NCBI GenBank assembly: GCA_023134875.1
Contig: JAGLUH010000375.1
Coordinates: forward strand, 1-7,361
DNA length: 7,361 bases
DNA from: Candidatus Zixiibacteriota bacterium
GTDB taxonomy: Bacteria > Zixibacteria > MSB-5A5 > CAIYYT01
Direction: 5' to 3'
The position numbers and the translations under genes are program-made. The notes beneath the pieces were generated by a model. The model did no database searches. It had not been told where the DNA came from and worked only from the letters and a program-made list of their open reading frames with translations. Positions within the stretch are counted from its first letter, which is position 1; every line of letters begins with the position of its first letter. Of this stretch, positions 1-6,000 are shown piece after piece.

Positions 1-3000
1 AAGCGAGCAGGATGTTGTCAAAGGGATCGAACACGAGATCACCGAGTTCGATGGCTTCGACAATTCCTTCGAATTCGGGCAACGTAACCGTCATTCTCTC
101 TATCTCAGTGGTTGCTGGGTCATCCGCTATATGGCCGGATGCCGAAAAGTCGCCGATGTAGTCGTTCGGGCCCTCTCCTCCAAAGAACATAGGGAGCACG
201 ATGTCTACAGAGTTTTCCGTGATTTCCACGGTTTTAAAATCGTCAAGCACATCATCATCACGGTTGGCATCAACCTGACTTATGAGTTTCTTGCCAAAAT
301 TTTCCATTCCCAAGCTGAATACTGCATCGATATCAGCATCGCCATCCTGGATGAAGACAGGAAGCGGTCCGAGGGAGGCCCGGAAGACCAGTCCCATGCC
401 GTCTTCACCGTTGGCATAGGTCTGCCCCTCTCCCTCGACATGAAGCTCGCCCCCAATAGTGCTGGTATCGAAGAGATATGCGTTTTCAGGGTGTTCAAGA
501 TCGATGCCCACGTTCAAATTCAAAAGAAGATCACCCCAGACCTTGAGTACGCCGCCGCTGGTCAGGTTGGGCAGCGGATCACCGTCTCCGTCCAGGATCG
601 GCTCTCCATCTTCATCCAAAAGTTCGATGTCGAGGCCGAGCTTGGTGCTGATCGTCTCATTGAGCATGAAATCCATCAACAGCATACCGGTCGTCGGATC
701 GCTGTCACCACCATCGTCAAAATCGAGCATGACCCAATCCACTGTGCCAGTACCCGGGACAACATCCTCGGGCAAGCCGAAGGCACCGCGCAGGGCATTG
801 GGAATGTCCTGCAGGGTTAGGGCGGGCAGATCGGTCTGCTCGGGATCAAGCGCCAGGGTTGCCGTGTCAAAAATCTCATGCATGTTGTCCACGCTATGGG
901 CAAACCCGTCCACCAGGAGGAGCAGTTCACTGATGCTCTTGCCAATGGCAGGAAGCGACTCAGTGAGCAGGGTCAAATTATCCTCCACGTCCACCAGCAG
1001 GGCCAAAAGACCGTCCAGGGCAGCGCTGAGATCTGCGTAATCCAGTTTTTCGAAAGCGGCCATGTCGCCGATGCCGCTCAGGTCAAGGTCAGCCTCCGGC
1101 GGGGCCGGATCGTATGGGTTGCCGAAATCGGTGATCGTGAAGGGAACGTCGAACGAATTATTTCCACCACCCAGCACAAATATGGCAAATCCATCGCCAA
1201 ACCCTACATCATCAAATCCCGGCTGGACATCAACGTGGAGGTTGAAGTCGCCGAAGTCGGTATTCTGAACAGGTTCACTGCCTATATAATTGTAAGCTGC
1301 AGCAGTATAGGGTGGACTGATCTCTAAAGACATCCCGTCAAAGGACCCTAAGTAAGTCGCACCAGCAAAGGTCCCATCGAGATGTGCAAGGGTTAGGACC
1401 CCTGTTCCCCCAGGATCGTGATCAACACCCAGAATGTATGCGCTGCCGGTTTTAGTAATGCCATCATCGGCAACACCGTATAGAATTTGCCCTTCCGCAA
1501 AGCCAGCGAGCAAAGTAGGTAAGGTCTCATGATCTGTATAATAGGAAAGCTCATACACCTCAGACACCACCGGCTCATCAATGGCATAGCGGGAGGCTGA
1601 ACGGGCGGCAAGTATCTGCTTGCCTTCGACATCATCAAAACCGGAAAGAAGGGTTCCTGAAAGTCCCAGTTCGGCCGCGCCGGTTCCACTGGCTGTAATT
1701 AAAAATGCCGATTCATTAGGGACAGTTGATGGATTGTTTTCAACGAGCGAAACGAACTCGATGCGGGTGCCGCTTGCCCGGGCCAGGATCTTGGTATCCA
1801 GCCCGGCGGTATCGAGAGCTTCATTGACATCCGCGGCCAGATCTTCGAGGGTGTCGTTATCGATGGTATCATTCTTTGCAATGAATACTGTCCCTGCCGA
1901 TCCATCACCAACTGATACATTAAAAGTCGCATCATCGGTCAGCCGCCCCAGGTTTGCCCCTTCGTACAGTTCGAGCAGGGTTGCCGTGCCGCCGACCAGG
2001 CCGGTTTCCGGGTCCTTGATGCCCGCAGTGAATTCGGCAAACAGGGTTCCACTCAGGCGAGTGTCAACACCGACAATGCCGAAAAGGGCAGAGCCGTAAG
2101 CCCCTTCCGGCTCCATGGTTGTTTCACCCGGATCGACTGTTTTGGGGGTCTTCATTTTAAGAGCGCCCCACAGCTCGGCGTTGCGGACAAAAAACCGGTC
2201 ATCGAGGTGGGTCTCGCCGATGGGTCCGCCTTCGATGTAGTCGGGACGGTAGTCCGGTTTATCAGGGTCATCCAGCTTGTTCAGGAAGCCCAACTGCAGC
2301 AACGCCCCGGAACCGTTGACGGTCTCTACGCGGAAGGTTTCGGTTAGTCCTGTCGTATGATGGTCGACCAGCCGCAAGCCCGTGTGGTCTCCGTTCAGCT
2401 CCATGGTTACCACACCACCTGTCTGGGTGCCGGCCAGTCCTGACGAACCGATTAAAGTAGCGACATCATCATTGTTAAGATCAATACCGTCCAAGACAAT
2501 AGGATGGACGCCGCCGGTTCGGTCGAAGATCACAAAATCAGTCTGGTTCGAAGACGTTGTACCGCTGGGCAGTCCAAGTTCGATATTGGCAACACTGCCG
2601 GACCCGGCTGTCACAGAAAAATGAGTACTTTGATCTTCAAGGGCGGAGAGAACGAGTCTTGATCCCAAGGTTGATGTGTTGTCGTAATCCGCCTCGATGA
2701 AGGCACTGAGAAAGGTGCTGTCTCCCTCTACTTTAATCTTCCCGATTAAAGCGTCGATGACCCGCAGGCTGATCTGGTCACCCGAAGCCTCGGCAAGCAA
2801 ATCACTGTTAAGACCTGCCGCCGTCAAACCACTGTTAATAGCCGTTACCAACGCACCAATATCGGCATAAGTGGCGGCGGCAACTGTGACCTCAACGGGG
2901 GTGGATTCATCGATTGTGACGCTAAAGGTCACTGGGTCAGACAATTCCAGTTGCGCATTGAATGTTCCGGTCAGACCAAGGATTTCGGTTTGTTCAGCCC

Positions 3001-6000
3001 CGAAACCAAGTCCATTGCCGGGGGTGGCCGTAACTTCAATTTTATTTATGGAAGTATCCGAGGCGTGCAGGGCAACCTGATGAATGGAGGCTTCGGCAGT
3101 AATGTCACCACTGAGGCCCGCTACTCCCAGCGCACCATTGACCGCGGCTATCAAAGCAGTCATGTCGCCATAATCACTGGCGTCCACAGTGACCGCAACG
3201 GACGAACCGTCGTTGATGGTTACATAAAAAGTAACAGCACTTAACAGGTTTGTCTGGGCATCGGAATTTCCTGTCAGGACAATGGGTTCAAGAATAGCCG
3301 ACTGTTCCGAGGTAAAACCAAGCTCATTGCCGATATCAGTTGCAGCCAGGGCGTTGTTGACATCCGCAACCAGATCGCTCATGGTCACATTGCTGACATC
3401 CGTTTCCACACCTTCAGGACTTACCGTAATTCCAACCGTGGCGGAAGCCGGCACGGTAACCCAGTATGTTCCATTGACATCGCCGTCGATGTCAATGCCA
3501 AAGGTGGCATCGCCCGTCAGCCTGCCGACCATCGGGGTCGGGGCCTTGACCGCGGAGACCGTCGTTCCTTCAACGTAGTAAGGTGTAAAGCCAAGTTCTG
3601 TCCAGGCTGGATCACTAAATTTACCTGAATCATCCATTGTTGAATTGGCGTGCACCTTCAAAACCGAAGTGCCATTTGTTGCAAAAAGCACAAGCCGGCC
3701 GTCTTGCAAACCAGCTTCCACGACCCCGTCATACGAGCCTGCGTAACCTGTGTAGTTTGAGGATGCTATAGCAAGATTGATATCTTCTACCAAATCCTCA
3801 ATGGTGTGGTTGTTACTGGTAGAATCTGCAGTAACTTCAATCCAGTATCCGCCATCTCCATCAACTTCGATATGGATATAGGCATCGTCGCTCAGCACCG
3901 TCCGCACCCCGGTTTCTCCGGTCACCGCCTCCTCAAGCTTGATGTCCACTCCGGCGCCGCCGTTGAGATCTTTAATGAGGACAGTTTCATCAATCACCGC
4001 ACCCGGAGGACTCAGGTCGATGCCGAAGGTCATTTTCAGACCGGTATAACCTGTGATAAAGTCCTCAAGGTAGCTGGAATCTTCGGCGGAATAGAGGGTC
4101 ATTTTGGCGAACGGGCCCAGGTCCACGTCATATTCAAACAGGGCATCATCAATATCGACATTTGTGCGTCCTTCGGAGACAAGGTCTACATAATAGGTCA
4201 ATTCGTTGCTTATAATGTTATAGGTAGGGTTGATACCGCCGGTGCCTTTAAGAACTACACCGAGTATCTCGCTCAACTTGGCACCCATTTCCTGGGCAGT
4301 TACGAAGTTGGGAATGAGATAGACATCGTCATCTTCGGTCTCACCATTATTTGTTTTATCATCAACAATTCTCTTGAGCAGTTTGTTGCTATCATCACCT
4401 GTCGCACCGGCTTCATCAATTCCGGTTCCGCCGGTTTCATAAATGAGGGCTCTGTCGATAAGACCGGAGTAGTCGTAATTGTCTGGATCGTGAAAATTGA
4501 GCAGGTCCGACCAGGCGGCATCAGAAAAGGGAATATCGTACCCAGCAAACATACCGGAGGAAGCCATTTCCTGCAGCGCCGTATCCAGCCCCATTATAAG
4601 TCCAATCATGCTTTCGGCTGTAACCAGGTTGAAGTTCAGCGGTTCGGCAAAGTTAACCAGCTGAATATCCTCGCTCAGTCCAGGCGGATCTGCAAAAGGA
4701 TCAGGTACTATTGTTACTGGCGGATCAGTCTGCTCGGGGGGATTTAGTGTAAGATCGAGATCAAACCGTCCTTTCGCATCATCATAGCTATCCTGAGCCC
4801 AAGAGCCGAAGGGATTAAAATTGCCAATAATGAAGAGATCATCCGGGTCATAGTCTTCAGACGAATTAAGAGCATCTATAATTCCAGGCAGAACTTCCAC
4901 GGGCAACTTGAAACTGATTTCAGAATCGCCGCCGGGCTGCACATCAAAGAAGTCCTCGGTAGATGTTCCTCCCGTCGGGTTATCTTCCAGAGTCTGAAGT
5001 TCGGCGTAGGTGAAACCCGCATCAAGGGAGAGGGTCTTGGTGATCTCAAGGGTTTGGCTGCCTCCCTCTGTTAGTATCAGATCCGTACCGTCTGTGCTTG
5101 CCGTTACGGTAGTCAATCCGGCTCGATCTAGCGCCCGATTAACGTCACCGACAAGATCGTCGATCGTTGTATTGACAGCAGTAGTTATACTGAAAGAAAG
5201 CACTGTGTTGTCCGCAGCCTTTAGGACAATCCTTCCGGAAGAATTCACCTCGACATTGATCTTGTTGCCAAGCGTCATGAGTGCGGTATCTATGGCCAAG
5301 TTGATATCGCCAGCAAGTTCTTCTGCGTTGGCATTCAGGTCTGCAGGTACGGTCACATCGACATCCGCGTTGCCGTCTGTGGCCTCGATGGAGAGCGCAA
5401 AATGCGCATCATCGGTCAGGTCAAAACTCGAGATAGGATCTGCAATAGCCGTTATGGTAAGCGTGCTCGACTGGTTTTCAGAAAATCCCAGTTCTGTTTG
5501 CGCGGTTCCACCAGCAGTTACTTCAATTGCGGTTACGGTTCCATCAGGTACAAATTCAAAATTTGTACCGTTGTATTGAACATGAACCAGAGTTGAAAGT
5601 TGCGGCGCATCGGTCGATATTTGAGTATTGATGTCATCAGCCAGATAGTAATAATCCGTATTATTTGCCCCCGTCGTTTCAGTGTCCAAAGCAGTTACAA
5701 CAACGCTCCCTGAAACAGTCGAACCGTCATTCTTTCGGACCGTGATATCAAAAGTCGCATCGCCGGAAAGGACATAGTAGCCAGATCCGTTCGGTACAAT
5801 TGTCGGCTCAGCATCAGCGATCAGATTCGATAGATCTGCCGTCTGGTTCTCGTCAAAGCCAAGTTCCGTCCGGGCGGTATCAGGAAAGACAACCGTTACC
5901 AGCGCCGGAACGGCTCCACCCACAGAAAGAAGGAACGACATATCAGAAGCGTACTCATAGGGATATGTCGCATCGCCGCTGTCAGGTGTGGCACTCAGCT

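Noticed and set aside
280..498. Minus-strand open frame of 72 codons
   Set aside because: It is in a different minus frame from the giant gene and overlaps it completely. The giant frame carries the LGP module here. The same reasoning removes the small minus frames at 1393-1689, 1699-1935, 4300-4548 and 6013-6216.
131..820. Plus-strand open frame of 229 codons
   Set aside because: Also in codon register antisense to the gene, over the LGP module copy B. Its product has no recognisable domain, whereas the minus strand shows modules with counterparts elsewhere.
881..1075. Transmembrane segment in the leucine-rich helix
   Set aside because: The leucine runs are interrupted by Asp, Glu and Lys every few residues, so no stretch of about 20 hydrophobic residues exists. 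An amphipathic helix or bundle is more likely.
3806..4747. Plus-strand open frame of 313 codons
   Set aside because: It lies exactly in codon register opposite the minus-strand gene. Stops in that frame correspond only to TTA, CTA and TCA codons in the gene, which are uncommon, so long antisense frames are expected. The minus strand here carries recognisable LGP and linker modules.
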